From the NCBI GenBank assembly GCA_964465355.1, contig CAYXJZ010000010.1, positions 1-59,322 on the forward strand: DNA of 59,322 bases, given 5' to 3'. The stretch comes from JAABTL01 sp964465355. Its GTDB lineage: Bacteria > Deinococcota > Deinococci > Deinococcales > Trueperaceae. Shown piece by piece: positions 40,864 to 48,551 of this stretch. Positions within the stretch are counted from its first letter, which is position 1. The number at the start of each line of letters is the position of its first letter. The notes below the pieces were generated by a model. It saw nothing but the letters and a program-made list of their open reading frames with translations. It did no database searches and was not told where the DNA came from. A program made the translations under genes and the position numbers.

Positions 40864-41166
40864 ATGGCGAACACGGAGCGCGTCACCATCACCCTGCCCA
40901 AGGATCTGCTCGAGGAGGTCGACCGCCTGGGTGGCAACCGCAGCCGTTTCATCGCCCAGGCCGTCCAACAAGCGCTGTACGAGCGCGAGAGGGCGGCCTT
41001 CCGTCTCTCGTTGGAGAACCCGCATCCTGAGTCCGAGGCGATGGCCGAACTCGGCTTCGCCGAATGGGCATCCCAGGACTTCGACGACCACGATCTGGTG
41101 GACATGAGCCTTGCCACCCCCGTCCGCTGGACGCCCGACGTCGGATGGGAAGTCCTCCCGAAGTGA
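40864..41166 (+). CDS. Ribbon-helix-helix antitoxin of the MazF pair
   Basis: The 100-residue protein begins RVTITLPKDLLEEVDRLGGN and RSRFIAQAVQQALYERERAA, a ribbon-helix-helix DNA-binding fold, and continues with a tail (FAEWASQDFDDHDLVDMSLA) that should bind the toxin. Translation from this ATG is supported by TAGAAT 5 nt upstream. The stop overlaps the GTG of the toxin gene. A broken copy of this pair is found at 36587-36844. Confidence 0.9.
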   Translation: MANTERVTITLPKDLLEEVDRLGGNRSRFIAQAVQQALYERERAAFRLSLENPHPESEAMAELGFAEWASQDFDDHDLVDMSLATPVRWTPDVGWEVLPK

Positions 41167-41546
41167 GCGGCGCGATCACGCCTTGGGAGCGCGGCAGCGT
41201 GGTCATGATGAACCTGGAGCCCGTCCTAGGACACGAGCAAGGGGGCGCGAGGCCGGTCGTGATCGTGAGCGACACGGAGCTGGGTGCCGCTCAGCGCTTT
41301 GGCGCCATCGCCATCGTCCCCCTCACCCGCACACCGGGCCAAGGCGCCCTCTACCCAGCCATTCGTCCCGGCCCCAGTGGCCTGAAACACGTCTCCTACG
41401 CGCTCACCGACCAGGTTCGCAGCGTCGATAAGCGTCGCGTCGGGCAGGCTCTCGGTGCGATCAGCGCCCGAGAGCTCCTCGACGTCGACCGAGGGCTCCG
41501 GCACTTCCTCGGATTGACGCGGCCACCGCCCGGAGGGGCACACTAG
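41163..41546 (+). CDS. MazF/PemK-family endoribonuclease toxin
   Basis: The 127-residue protein shows the MazF fold: ITPWERGSVVMMNLEPVLGH, GGARPVVIVSD, RFGAIAIVPLTRTPGQGALY and HVSYALTDQVRSVDKRRV. The Arg in the GGARPVV strand and the Thr in PLTRT correspond to the RNA-cutting residues of the family. GTG at 41163 is taken as start because it overlaps the antitoxin stop by four bases. It ends 18 bp before the convergent terC gene. Confidence 0.9.
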   Translation: MSGAITPWERGSVVMMNLEPVLGHEQGGARPVVIVSDTELGAAQRFGAIAIVPLTRTPGQGALYPAIRPGPSGLKHVSYALTDQVRSVDKRRVGQALGAISARELLDVDRGLRHFLGLTRPPPGGAH

Positions 41547-41564
41547 GATCCGCAGCGCCCCCCT

Positions 41565-42506
41565 TCACTCCTCCTCCACTCGCTTCGCCTCCCCCACCTT
41601 CCCCCACAGCAACGAAGCCACCACGCTGATGACCAGGATCCCGATCACCACCCCCAACGACACGAACGTCGGGATGTGGAACACGTCAAGCAGCAGCATC
41701 TTGATGCCGATGTAGGTCAGGATGACCGCCAGCCCCGTCTTCAAGTACACGAAGCGGTGCACCACATGCGCCAGCAGGAAGTACATGCTGCGCAGGCCGA
41801 GGATGGCCATGACGTTCGAGGTGAAGACGATGAACGGATCCGTGGTCACCGCGAAGATCGCCGGGATGGAGTCCACCGCGAACACCACGTCGGTGAACTC
41901 GATGACCACCAACACAAGCAGCAGCGGGGTGGCCATGCGCACCCCGTCCTTGACGGTGAAGAACCTCTGCCCGTCGTACTCGCTCGACACCTTGAAGAAG
42001 CGCTGCACCAGCCGCACGCCGGGGTTCTTGCCGAGGTCGGCCTCACCCTCGTCCTTGCCGAAGAGCATGCGCAGGCCGGTGAAGAGCAGGAAGGCGCCGA
42101 AGACGTAGAGGATCCAATGGAAGTTCTCGATCAGCGTCACGCCGACGCCGATCATGATCCCGCGCAGGATCAGCGCGCCGAGCACGCCCCACAGCAGCAC
42201 CCGCTGCTGGTACTTGAACGGCACCCGGAAGAAGTTGAACACCAGCACGAAGACGAAGATGTTGTCGACGGCCAGCGACCACTCGAGCACGTAGCCGGTG
42301 AGGTACTCAAGGCCCTTGTCTGGCCCAAGCCAGTTCCAGATGACGGCGCCAAAGCCCAGCGAGAGCGTGACCCAGACGCTGGTCCAGAAGCCGGCCTCGC
42401 GGACGGTGACGACGTGCGCTTTGCGGTGGAACACGCCAAGGTCGAGGGCGAGCATGCCGAGGACGGCACCGATGAAGGCCACCCAGGCCCATAGGGGTAG
42501 ATCCAT
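41565..42506 (-). CDS. terC: TerC family membrane protein, manganese-riboswitch controlled
   Basis: The 313-residue protein has about eight membrane spans and the TerC family signatures: WVAFIGAVLGMLALDLGVFH, the acidic motif EWSLAVDNIFVFVLVFNFF, and EFTDVVFAVDSIPAIFA with the second conserved acidic pair. The family includes Alx and YkoY, which export Mn2+ or help load exported enzymes with it. The leader upstream is a yybP-ykoY riboswitch, which supports a role in manganese handling. GGAG precedes the ATG. It ends near the convergent MazF gene. Confidence 0.93.
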   Translation of the reverse strand: MDLPLWAWVAFIGAVLGMLALDLGVFHRKAHVVTVREAGFWTSVWVTLSLGFGAVIWNWLGPDKGLEYLTGYVLEWSLAVDNIFVFVLVFNFFRVPFKYQQRVLLWGVLGALILRGIMIGVGVTLIENFHWILYVFGAFLLFTGLRMLFGKDEGEADLGKNPGVRLVQRFFKVSSEYDGQRFFTVKDGVRMATPLLLVLVVIEFTDVVFAVDSIPAIFAVTTDPFIVFTSNVMAILGLRSMYFLLAHVVHRFVYLKTGLAVILTYIGIKMLLLDVFHIPTFVSLGVVIGILVISVVASLLWGKVGEAKRVEEE

Positions 42507-42516
42507 GACGACTCCA

Positions 42517-42640
42517 GCTAGGGTCTTGCCGGTCGACGTGAAGCCCTCGATCCCACCACCGGACGGCCGATGACCGTCGTGTTGACGATGGTGGGCACCC
42601 GGTCTGGGACCGGATGGCTACTCCCCCTACGCGGGGAGCA
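42517..42640 (-). promoter_or_regulatory. yybP-ykoY (Mn2+) riboswitch of terC
   Basis: Read on the minus strand the leader holds GGGGGAGTAGCC (42627-42616), an arm with CGTCAACACGACGG, then GGGCTTC and ACCGGCAAGACC (42533-42522). These are the conserved blocks of the yybP-ykoY riboswitch: the GGGGAGUAG and the GCAAGACC strands that form the metal-binding junction. The class senses Mn2+ and commonly precedes TerC/YkoY and MntP genes. A TAAGAT -10 lies just upstream, so the RNA starts at or near its first stem. Confidence 0.88.
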
Positions 42641-42645
42641 TCTTA
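42640..42645 (-). promoter_or_regulatory. -10 element TAAGAT of the terC riboswitch transcript
   Basis: TAAGAT on the minus strand is directly upstream of the CTCCCC stem that opens the riboswitch; no clear -35 was found. Confidence 0.5.
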
Positions 42646-42675
42646 CAGGATGGGGGCCGACCCGCGCGGCAGGGC

Positions 42676-42936
42676 TCAGCTCTGCTCGCCGTTCACTTTG
42701 GGCCCTGTCGCCGGTCCCGGCTCGGCCACCCTGGAGTCCGGAAGGCGCGCCAGGACGAGGACGAAGGTGGCGCCCGCACCGGCCAACAGCAGCACGGCCG
42801 AGGCCGCAGCGACGATCCGCACGATCACGGAGGGCGTGAACACCGCCAGCAAGGCCAGCAGGACGGCGACCAAGGCAAGCACGTTGGGCAGGTGGGGACT
42901 GACGGCCAACGGTCGGCGTACAGCAGGCTGATCCAT
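42676..42936 (-). CDS. Small two-span membrane protein
   Basis: The 86-residue product has two hydrophobic spans, VLALVAVLLALLAVFTPSVI and AAASAVLLLAGAGATFVLVL, with short polar ends and no recognised family. The ATG is preceded by CATACT at a 6-nt distance (42943-42948), in the position of a leaderless -10. It lies upstream of the terC leader on the same strand, but the riboswitch has its own promoter, so coupling is unlikely. Confidence 0.68.
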   Translation of the reverse strand: MDQPAVRRPLAVSPHLPNVLALVAVLLALLAVFTPSVIVRIVAAASAVLLLAGAGATFVLVLARLPDSRVAEPGPATGPKVNGEQS

Positions 42937-43023
42937 GGCTCAAGTATGCACGACGGCTGCGCAGCGCTCCTCCTTGCCGCGAGGGAACCAGCGCGACGCC
43001 ATCAGCCCGCCGACGCCGCGACC

Positions 43024-43029
43024 TATGAT
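43024..43029 (+). promoter_or_regulatory. -10 element TATGAT
   Basis: TATGAT lies 8 nt before the ATG of the phosphotransferase gene; any leader would be a few bases at most. Confidence 0.5.
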
Positions 43030-43037
43030 GCAAGAGG

Positions 43038-43892
43038 ATGTCCGCCACCGACATGGAGGCCTTCGAGCCCTATCTCCGCCGCTGGCGCCTGGAGCCGGAC
43101 GGTGCCGCCTTCTTGAGCTACACCCGCAGTCGGCTGCTGCCCGTGCGCCTGACCGGCGCCGGCAGCGACGCCGGGTCGGCTGCCATCCTCAAGCTGCCTG
43201 GCAGCCCGGAGGAGAAGGCTGGCAGCCGCCTCATGGTCTGGTGGGACGGCGACGGCGCGGCCCGCGTCCTGGCCGAGGAAGAGGCCACCGGTGTGCTGCT
43301 TCTTGAGCGTGCCGAGGGGAGCCGCTCGCTGATCGCGATGTTGGACGAAGGCCGGGACGACGAGACCACCCGCATCCTGGCCCAAGCCGCCGCCCGCCTG
43401 CACCGGCCGCGCCCCACACCGCCGCCCGCCACCCTCGTCCCACTGGAGCGCTGGTTCCGCCAACTGTGGCCGGCGGCCGAGCGCCTTGGCGGTGTCTTCC
43501 ACGCCAGCGCCGGCGCCGCCCGCGACCTGCTCGACCATCCCCAAGAGCCGGTGGTCCTGCACGGCGACCTGCACCACGAGAACGTGCTGGACTTCGGCGA
43601 ACGCGGCTGGCTGGCCATCGACCCCAAGGGGCTCTACGGCGAGCGGGGCTTCGAGTTCGTGCACCACCTCTTCGATCGCGACGTGGCCGTCCCACCACCG
43701 GAGGAACTTGTCAAGCGGCAGCTGCGGGTGGCTGCCGAGGAGGCCGGCCTCGACCCCGCCCGTCAGCGCCGTTGGGCGCTGGCCTGGGCGGGTCTGTCGG
43801 CGGTGTGGTGCATGGAGGACGGGCTCTCGCCAACCGCCGTCATCGCGGTGGCGGAGATGATGGCCGGCAGTGAGGACACCTCAAGCGCCTAG
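43038..43892 (+). CDS. Aminoglycoside/hydroxyurea resistance kinase-like protein (APH(6) family)
   Basis: The 284-residue protein matches the streptomycin 6-kinase family (PF04655). GVLLLERAEGSRSLIAM is the hinge region, VVLHGDLHHENVLDFGE the Brenner-type catalytic loop with Asp and Asn, and WLAIDPKGLYGERGFEF the Mg2+-binding Asp. The N-terminal lobe has AAILKLPGSPEEK with the ATP-binding Lys. Family members phosphorylate streptomycin, but many chromosomal homologues have unknown substrates. The end overlaps the convergent MazF gene by 12 bases. Confidence 0.87.
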   Translation: MSATDMEAFEPYLRRWRLEPDGAAFLSYTRSRLLPVRLTGAGSDAGSAAILKLPGSPEEKAGSRLMVWWDGDGAARVLAEEEATGVLLLERAEGSRSLIAMLDEGRDDETTRILAQAAARLHRPRPTPPPATLVPLERWFRQLWPAAERLGGVFHASAGAARDLLDHPQEPVVLHGDLHHENVLDFGERGWLAIDPKGLYGERGFEFVHHLFDRDVAVPPPEELVKRQLRVAAEEAGLDPARQRRWALAWAGLSAVWCMEDGLSPTAVIAVAEMMAGSEDTSSA

Positions 43893-44222
43893 CGCGATGT
43901 CGATCCCGTCCAGGACCAGCGTCAGGTCCTCCCGCCACAAGGTCGCCGTGCGCTGGGTGAGGGCGGACTTGTCCAGCGTCAGCACCCGGTAGCCGAGGGC
44001 CACCGACTCGCGGCCCAGCCCCGTCGACACCGAGCTCAGCTGCACGCAGCCAGGCACCCTCGCCCAACGCAGGTTGCTGCTGAGCGGGACGCACATGGCG
44101 GTCGTCAGCCGACTGCGGTTCAGAGGATCTCCTTGCACGACCACGACAGGCCGCCGCAGGCGAGGCCCCGGCCCTCCTGGCTCCCCCAACTCCGCCCACC
44201 ACACGTCGCCTTGAGCGATCAC
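43881..44222 (-). CDS. MazF/PemK-like toxin
   Basis: The 113-residue protein begins MIAQGDVWWAELGEPGGPGP, then RRPVVVVQGDPLNRSRLTTA and CVPLSSNLRWARVPGCVQL, the standard MazF/PemK layout with the Arg-containing RRPVVVV strand and LTTAMCVPL core. ESVALGYRVLTLDKSAL near the end matches the dimer region. It should cut single-stranded mRNA. Its ATG overlaps the antitoxin stop by four bases. It is not closely similar to the other MazF toxin at 41163. Confidence 0.9.
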   Translation of the reverse strand: MIAQGDVWWAELGEPGGPGPRLRRPVVVVQGDPLNRSRLTTAMCVPLSSNLRWARVPGCVQLSSVSTGLGRESVALGYRVLTLDKSALTQRTATLWREDLTLVLDGIDIALGA

Positions 44223-44455
44223 CAGTCGACGCTGCCCAAGGTGCGTCCGGCGGCGGCGATGCCGAAGGGATCGCCCACCTCGCCCGCCTCGATCAAGGCC
44301 TGGTTCATGGCCTCGGTGACCTGGTCGGGATCGCGCTTGGCCAAGTACTCCTTGAGCGCCTCGCTGTACAACTGGCTCCTGGGCTTCGCAGCCGCTCGGG
44401 CGAACTCGTCCGCGCGCAGGTACAGCTCGTCTGGGATCGAGACGGCGACTTTCAT
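44219..44455 (-). CDS. Ribbon-helix-helix (CopG-like) antitoxin
   Basis: The 78-residue protein opens MKVAVSIPDELYLRADEFAR and continues KPRSQLYSEALKEYLAKRDP, which is the ribbon-helix-helix fold of CopG/MazE-type antitoxins. The acidic tail (EAMNQALIEAGEVGD) is the likely toxin-binding part. GAGG lies just before the ATG. It forms a coupled pair with the overlapping MazF gene. Confidence 0.9.
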   Translation of the reverse strand: MKVAVSIPDELYLRADEFARAAAKPRSQLYSEALKEYLAKRDPDQVTEAMNQALIEAGEVGDPFGIAAAGRTLGSVDW

Positions 44456-44492
44456 ACCTCAGGTGTAACCCGGATCCGTCGACCAGCCAGTC

Positions 44493-45026
44493 CTACGACG
44501 CTGCTTGGGTCGCGGCCAAGGACGCCACCCAGGCCTCGGTGCGCCGCTCCGACTCCTCCCTTGAGATGTCATGCACCCTGGTCATGACCGCCCAGCGCCG
44601 ACCGAAGGGATCGAGGAAGGTGCCGTAGCGGTCGCCGGAGACGAAGTCGGTCGGCGCCTCCACCACCGTCGCGCCGAGGTCGACGGCCCGCGCGAAGACG
44701 GCGTCGACGTCCGGCAGGTACACCGCGATGGATTGACTGATGCCTTGCGGCGGGTTCTGCGGCGCCACCATGCCGTAGGAGGGGATCGGGTCGGAGAGCT
44801 GGAGGATCCCCATACCGAAGTCGAGCTCGGCGTGCATGACGCTGCTGCGCCCCTGTTCATCGGGTGGGCTGGCGTTGCGGCTGAGCAGCTTGGCGCCGAA
44901 GACGGCGGTGTAGAACGCGATGGCGCGGTCCGCGCCGTCGACCACGATGAATGGCGTCAGGCTGGTGAAGCCGTGCGGGCGTCCGTTGCTGGTGTGCTGA
45001 CCGTCGGCGGCCTGTGTGTTGGGCAT
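44493..45026 (-). CDS. PhnB-like VOC family protein
   Basis: The 177-residue protein starts with GFTSLTPFIVVDGADRAIAF and YTAVFGAKLLSR, the opening of PhnB-like VOC proteins, and has VMHAELDFGMGILQLSDPIP, SIAVYLPDVDAVFARAVDLG and YGTFLDPFGRRWAVMTRV. Many of the metal ligands of true glyoxalases are absent, as usual in the PhnB group, whose function is unproven. It is divergent from an AraC-type regulator, 70 bp away, which may control it. The start is fixed by TAGCGT 6 nt upstream. Confidence 0.9.
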   Translation of the reverse strand: MPNTQAADGQHTSNGRPHGFTSLTPFIVVDGADRAIAFYTAVFGAKLLSRNASPPDEQGRSSVMHAELDFGMGILQLSDPIPSYGMVAPQNPPQGISQSIAVYLPDVDAVFARAVDLGATVVEAPTDFVSGDRYGTFLDPFGRRWAVMTRVHDISREESERRTEAWVASLAATQAAS

Positions 45027-45032
45027 GCCGTC

Positions 45033-45038
45033 ACGCTA
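45033..45038 (-). promoter_or_regulatory. -10 element TAGCGT, leaderless type
   Basis: TAGCGT on the minus strand is 6 nt from the ATG of the PhnB-like gene. Confidence 0.55.
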
Positions 45039-45083
45039 GCCAGCCCCGGCGACCGGTTGCTAGAACGGATGCGACAGCCGCGC

Positions 45084-45089
45084 TAGCAT
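45084..45089 (+). promoter_or_regulatory. -10 element TAGCAT, leaderless type
   Basis: TAGCAT is 7 nt before the GTG start of the AraC-type regulator; the two divergent -10 elements are 45 bp apart. Confidence 0.5.
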
Positions 45090-45096
45090 CGAAGCG

Positions 45097-45972
45097 GTGT
45101 CTCAGTCTGCTCAGCCCATCCGCAGCCGCGGGCCCATCGGGCCGGACTGGCCGAGCGACCGTGTGAGCTTCGAGCGCTACCCGCCATCGCCCGGCCTGGC
45201 TGACCTGGTGCGCCACTTCTGGCTGACCGAGTGGCGGTTGCCGGAAGGCACGGCGTTGGAGGTGCCGACGCTCGTCTACCCGGCCTGCAACGTGGTGATC
45301 GAGCCGCTGTCTGCCGCCATCCATGGTCCCGAGAGGGGCCTGAGCAGCAAGCGGTTGACGGGCAGCTCCTGGGCGGTCGGCGTGCTGCTCACGCCCGCCA
45401 CCGGCTACCTCATCGCGGGCCGACCCCTACGCGGCCTGGTGGGCGGTTCCTTGCGGCTCGACGGGCCTGAGCCGGACAGGTCTCGCGCAGACCGAGGCCG
45501 ACCCGACGACGCCGGCGTCTTCGCCGCCGCACGACTGGCCATGACCCACCCCACCTGGCCAAGAAGCAGGCGCCACCGCTCGGCCATCGCCCACGTGGAA
45601 GACTGGCTGGCCGGCTTCTCGGCCGCGCTCGACGAGGAGGGCAGACTGATCGACCGGATCGCCCAGGCCATCGAGGACGATCCATCGCTCATCCGGGTGG
45701 AGCAGGTCGCCGAGCGCTTCGACCTCAGCCGCCGGAGCCTGGAACGGCTGGTGATCAAGCGCATCGGCCTCAGCCCCAGATGGCTGCTGCAGCGCAGACG
45801 GCTGCAACACGGCGCGCAGCTCATCAAGGAACGGCCAGACCTGGACCTGAGCTCGCTGGCGCACGATCTCGGCTACGCCGACTACCCTCACTTCAGCCGG
45901 GAGTTCAAGGCCGTCGTCGGCCTCACCCCGGCCGCCTATCGCCGCTCCCTGAGGCCAGCGCCCACGGCTTGA
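45097..45972 (+). CDS. AraC-family transcriptional regulator
   Basis: The 291-residue protein has an N-terminal AraC-type sensing region with the DUF6597-like sequence YPPSPGLADLVRHFWLTEWR and a C-terminal double helix-turn-helix. The first HTH is RVEQVAERFDLSRRSLERLV and the second LSSLAHDLGYADYPHFSREF followed by KAVVGLTPAAYR, the AraC family signature. It starts with GTG, 7 nt after TAGCAT. Divergence from the PhnB-like gene suggests that it regulates that gene and possibly the VOC gene behind it. Confidence 0.92.
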   Translation: MSQSAQPIRSRGPIGPDWPSDRVSFERYPPSPGLADLVRHFWLTEWRLPEGTALEVPTLVYPACNVVIEPLSAAIHGPERGLSSKRLTGSSWAVGVLLTPATGYLIAGRPLRGLVGGSLRLDGPEPDRSRADRGRPDDAGVFAAARLAMTHPTWPRSRRHRSAIAHVEDWLAGFSAALDEEGRLIDRIAQAIEDDPSLIRVEQVAERFDLSRRSLERLVIKRIGLSPRWLLQRRRLQHGAQLIKERPDLDLSSLAHDLGYADYPHFSREFKAVVGLTPAAYRRSLRPAPTA

Positions 45973-46045
45973 CCACCGCACGGCGTATACCTTAGTATCT
46001 ACGGGTATCCCAACGCGGCTTCCCAGCCCGCCCTGGAGGACCCTG

Positions 46046-46390
46046 ATGGCCCAGACCCTGCGCATCGACTACGTGGAACTGAACGTCGGCGACATCGATC
46101 GCTCCAAAGCCTTCTACGGCCAGGCCTTCGGTTGGACCTTCGTCGACCACGGTCCCGACTACTGCGAGTTCCGCGACGGCAGGCTGAGTGGCGGCTTCAC
46201 CACCGGTGGGCGGCCGCAACCCGGCGGCCCGCTGGTCATCCTCTACGCCGACGACCTCGAAGACGCCCAGCGCCGAACCGAGGAAGCAGGCGGAGGGGTG
46301 GTGCGGCCCATCTTCTCCTTCCCCGGCGGGCGGCGCTTCCACTTCACCGACCCGGACGGCTACGAGCTGGCGGTGTGGTCGGCCAACTGA
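46046..46390 (+). CDS. Compact VOC family protein
   Basis: The 114-residue protein is a single VOC domain pair: LRIDYVELNVGDIDRSKAFYG, RDGRLSGGFTTGGRP, LVILYADDLEDAQRRTEEAG and RFHFTDPDGYELAVWS. Such short proteins (glyoxalase-like, YaeR/YdfO types) have uncertain roles. GGAGG is 7 nt before the ATG. An inverted ATACC/GGTAT pair lies about 40 bp upstream and may be a regulator site. It follows the AraC gene by 73 bp. Confidence 0.9.
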   Translation: MAQTLRIDYVELNVGDIDRSKAFYGQAFGWTFVDHGPDYCEFRDGRLSGGFTTGGRPQPGGPLVILYADDLEDAQRRTEEAGGGVVRPIFSFPGGRRFHFTDPDGYELAVWSAN

Positions 46391-46473
46391 GGGCAGGCGC
46401 CCAGCCGACCGCCAGAGGCAGCCTTCGCGCCTGCTAAGCTGACGGCATCGTTTCGTAGGCGAAGGAGGACGAG

Positions 46474-47010
46474 GTGCGAACGCCCGCTCCCTCATCGGCC
46501 AAGCAACCGCCTGTCGCGACCCTGGTCTGGGGTCTTGCCGCCTTGGCGCTCGGCCTCACCGTCTACCTGCTAGCGCGTCCGGCCGGCTCCACGCTGTTGT
46601 CGGCGAACACGTGGTCGCTGGCAGACTGGGGCAGGCCCATGCTTCCCGCCCTGCTCCCGCTGACCGGCAGCCTGCCCACCTTGTGCCACACCATGGCCTT
46701 CTCTCTGCTTGGCGGGGTGGCCCTCGGCTCCTCGCGGCGCGGCCTGCTGGCATCCATCACCGTCTGGCTGGTGCTGGGCACCGCCTTCGAGGTCTTGCAG
46801 CATCCCGCCGCGGCTGGCGCCCTGCTGTGGCCACCACTGCCCGCCGACACCCCGTTGGCTGGGGGACTGGCCTTGCTCAGCCACTACGCGCAGGCCGGCA
46901 CCTTCGACCCGCTCGACCTCCTCGCCGTGTTCACAGGTGGGGGCTTGGCCTACCTGGTGGGACGGTCGTCACTGCCGGGTCGGCGAGTCCCAGTAGGCGG
47001 ACCAGCATGA
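46474..47010 (+). CDS. VanZ-like membrane protein
   Basis: The 178-residue protein has about five hydrophobic spans. The pattern LCHTMAFSLLGGVALGSSRR, then LGTAFEVLQHPA and FDPLDLLAVFTGGGLAYLVG, with conserved His, Glu-x-x-Gln and Asp-Leu-Leu positions, resembles VanZ-like proteins, a family of unclear function. The GTG start is supported by AAGGAGGACGAG directly upstream. The stop overlaps the ATG of the next gene by four bases, so the two are coupled. Confidence 0.65.
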   Translation: MRTPAPSSAKQPPVATLVWGLAALALGLTVYLLARPAGSTLLSANTWSLADWGRPMLPALLPLTGSLPTLCHTMAFSLLGGVALGSSRRGLLASITVWLVLGTAFEVLQHPAAAGALLWPPLPADTPLAGGLALLSHYAQAGTFDPLDLLAVFTGGGLAYLVGRSSLPGRRVPVGGPA

Positions 47011-48515
47011 GTCCGATCAGCGCGCAGCGGCCGGTCGGCCTTCGGCGGGCTCGCCTGGATCGTTGGTGGCGCGGCGGCCTCTTCGTCGTGTTGGTCCTGG
47101 CCGGACTGTTCAGCACCCTCGCCACCAGCCCGCGCATGCCGGCGGAGGTGGTGCTGCAGTTGCAGCCGCCGGCCGTCTGCCCTGGCGACGAGTTGACGGT
47201 GTCGTGGGAGGCCTTCGTGCTTCAGCCCAACATCACCTCCCTGCTTCACACCTTCCTGCAACCCTTCCCACCCGAGGCCTTCGACCCACCCATCGACCAG
47301 GCACCCTTGGGCACGCGCAGCGGCAGCGTCAGCACCACGGCTTCGCAGCCCGCCCACATCCAGATCGAGGCCACAAGGGGCATGGCCGTGGCCGTCGACA
47401 CCGCTCGCCTGTCGATGCTGGTCTGCGACCGGCCCGGCCTGCAGTGGCCGAGCCAAGATGGCGTGGGTGTCACCGCGCTGGCGGTGGATCCCGACAGCGG
47501 CCACCTGTACGTCGCACTCCTGATCGACGATGTGCAGACGCGCCTCATACGCCTCGACGGATCGCTCGACCTGCTGTGGCAGACCACGGTCGCCGGCCGG
47601 GTTGAGGCGCTGGCCATCGCTCCGTCCGGCATGCTGGCGGCGGCCGGCTTCAGTGAGGACGCCTTCGGCAGCACGGACCAGCCTCTGCTCAGTCGCCGGG
47701 CTCTGCTGCACGTCCTCGATGCGGATGGCCGACTGGCGTGGCAGGCCGTCTGGGGTGAGGACGGCGCCTCCCACGCTGCCTTCGGCTTGGCCGTCGATGA
47801 GGACGACCTCCTGGTCGTCGGCGGTTCCTGGTCCGAGCATGCGCCTGCCACCGGCTTCCTACGGCGCTACGACCCGGCGGGCGATCTGCGGTGGGCGCGT
47901 CAGCTGAGCAGCGACGGCGACGTGCTCGCTCGCTCGGTGGTGGTGGCCGAGGGGATCGCCCACGTGGGTGGCGTCACCGGAGGCGCCTTGGCTGGCCCCA
48001 AGGTGGGCAGCTTCGACGCCTTCGCGGTCGCCTTCGACCACGAAGGTCAGCGACTGGTGGCCTACGACCGGCAGCTGGCCGGCGACGCCGACGCAGGGGG
48101 CCTGGCGCTGGACGCCGCCGGGCACCTGGTGCTGGTCGGCGCGGGGCTCACCGCCTTCCTGCCCGGCGGAGATGAGGCCTGGCGCTACTCGGTCACCGAC
48201 GACGAGCGCCTGACCGCTGTCGCCGCCACCGACGTCGGCATCGCCGTCCTCAGCGAGCTCACGGTCACCACCTCGCTGCCAAGCGGTCACGAGATCAGCC
48301 AGCTCGACCTGCGCCTGCGTCAGCTCGACCAGGACGGTCAGGTGGTCTGGACGCAGACGCTTGGCTCCTTGCACGACGAGCAGGGCGGGGTGATCGCGCG
48401 GTGGCCCACCATGGCCGCCGGGGGCGTGGTGGTGGGTGGGTCGACGGCTGGCAGCGTGATGGCGCCGAACGCGGGTGGTGTGGCAGGCTTCGTGCTGATG
48501 GTGGATGGCGACTGA
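47007..48515 (+). CDS. Membrane-anchored beta-propeller-like protein
   Basis: The 502-residue protein has a basic N-terminus and a hydrophobic segment GLFVVLVLAGLFSTLATS that anchors it or is a signal peptide, then a 90-residue beta domain. From about residue 150 it repeats short propeller blades such as GVTALAVDPDSGHLYVALL, VEALAIAPSGMLAAAGFSED, AFGLAVDEDDLLVVGGSWSE and ALDAAGHLVLVGAGL, like SBBP or WD-type propellers. The function is unknown. It is coupled to the VanZ-like gene upstream. Confidence 0.75.
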   Translation: MSPISAQRPVGLRRARLDRWWRGGLFVVLVLAGLFSTLATSPRMPAEVVLQLQPPAVCPGDELTVSWEAFVLQPNITSLLHTFLQPFPPEAFDPPIDQAPLGTRSGSVSTTASQPAHIQIEATRGMAVAVDTARLSMLVCDRPGLQWPSQDGVGVTALAVDPDSGHLYVALLIDDVQTRLIRLDGSLDLLWQTTVAGRVEALAIAPSGMLAAAGFSEDAFGSTDQPLLSRRALLHVLDADGRLAWQAVWGEDGASHAAFGLAVDEDDLLVVGGSWSEHAPATGFLRRYDPAGDLRWARQLSSDGDVLARSVVVAEGIAHVGGVTGGALAGPKVGSFDAFAVAFDHEGQRLVAYDRQLAGDADAGGLALDAAGHLVLVGAGLTAFLPGGDEAWRYSVTDDERLTAVAATDVGIAVLSELTVTTSLPSGHEISQLDLRLRQLDQDGQVVWTQTLGSLHDEQGGVIARWPTMAAGGVVVGGSTAGSVMAPNAGGVAGFVLMVDGD

Positions 48516-48551
48516 GGTCCTCGTCCCCCGACCCGCCGCCTTGCCTTCGTC

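Noticed and set aside
43038..43892. The APH(6)-like kinase as an acquired antibiotic resistance gene
   Set aside because: No mobile element or resistance cluster surrounds it and its base composition looks like that of its neighbours, so a chromosomal kinase of unknown substrate is more likely.
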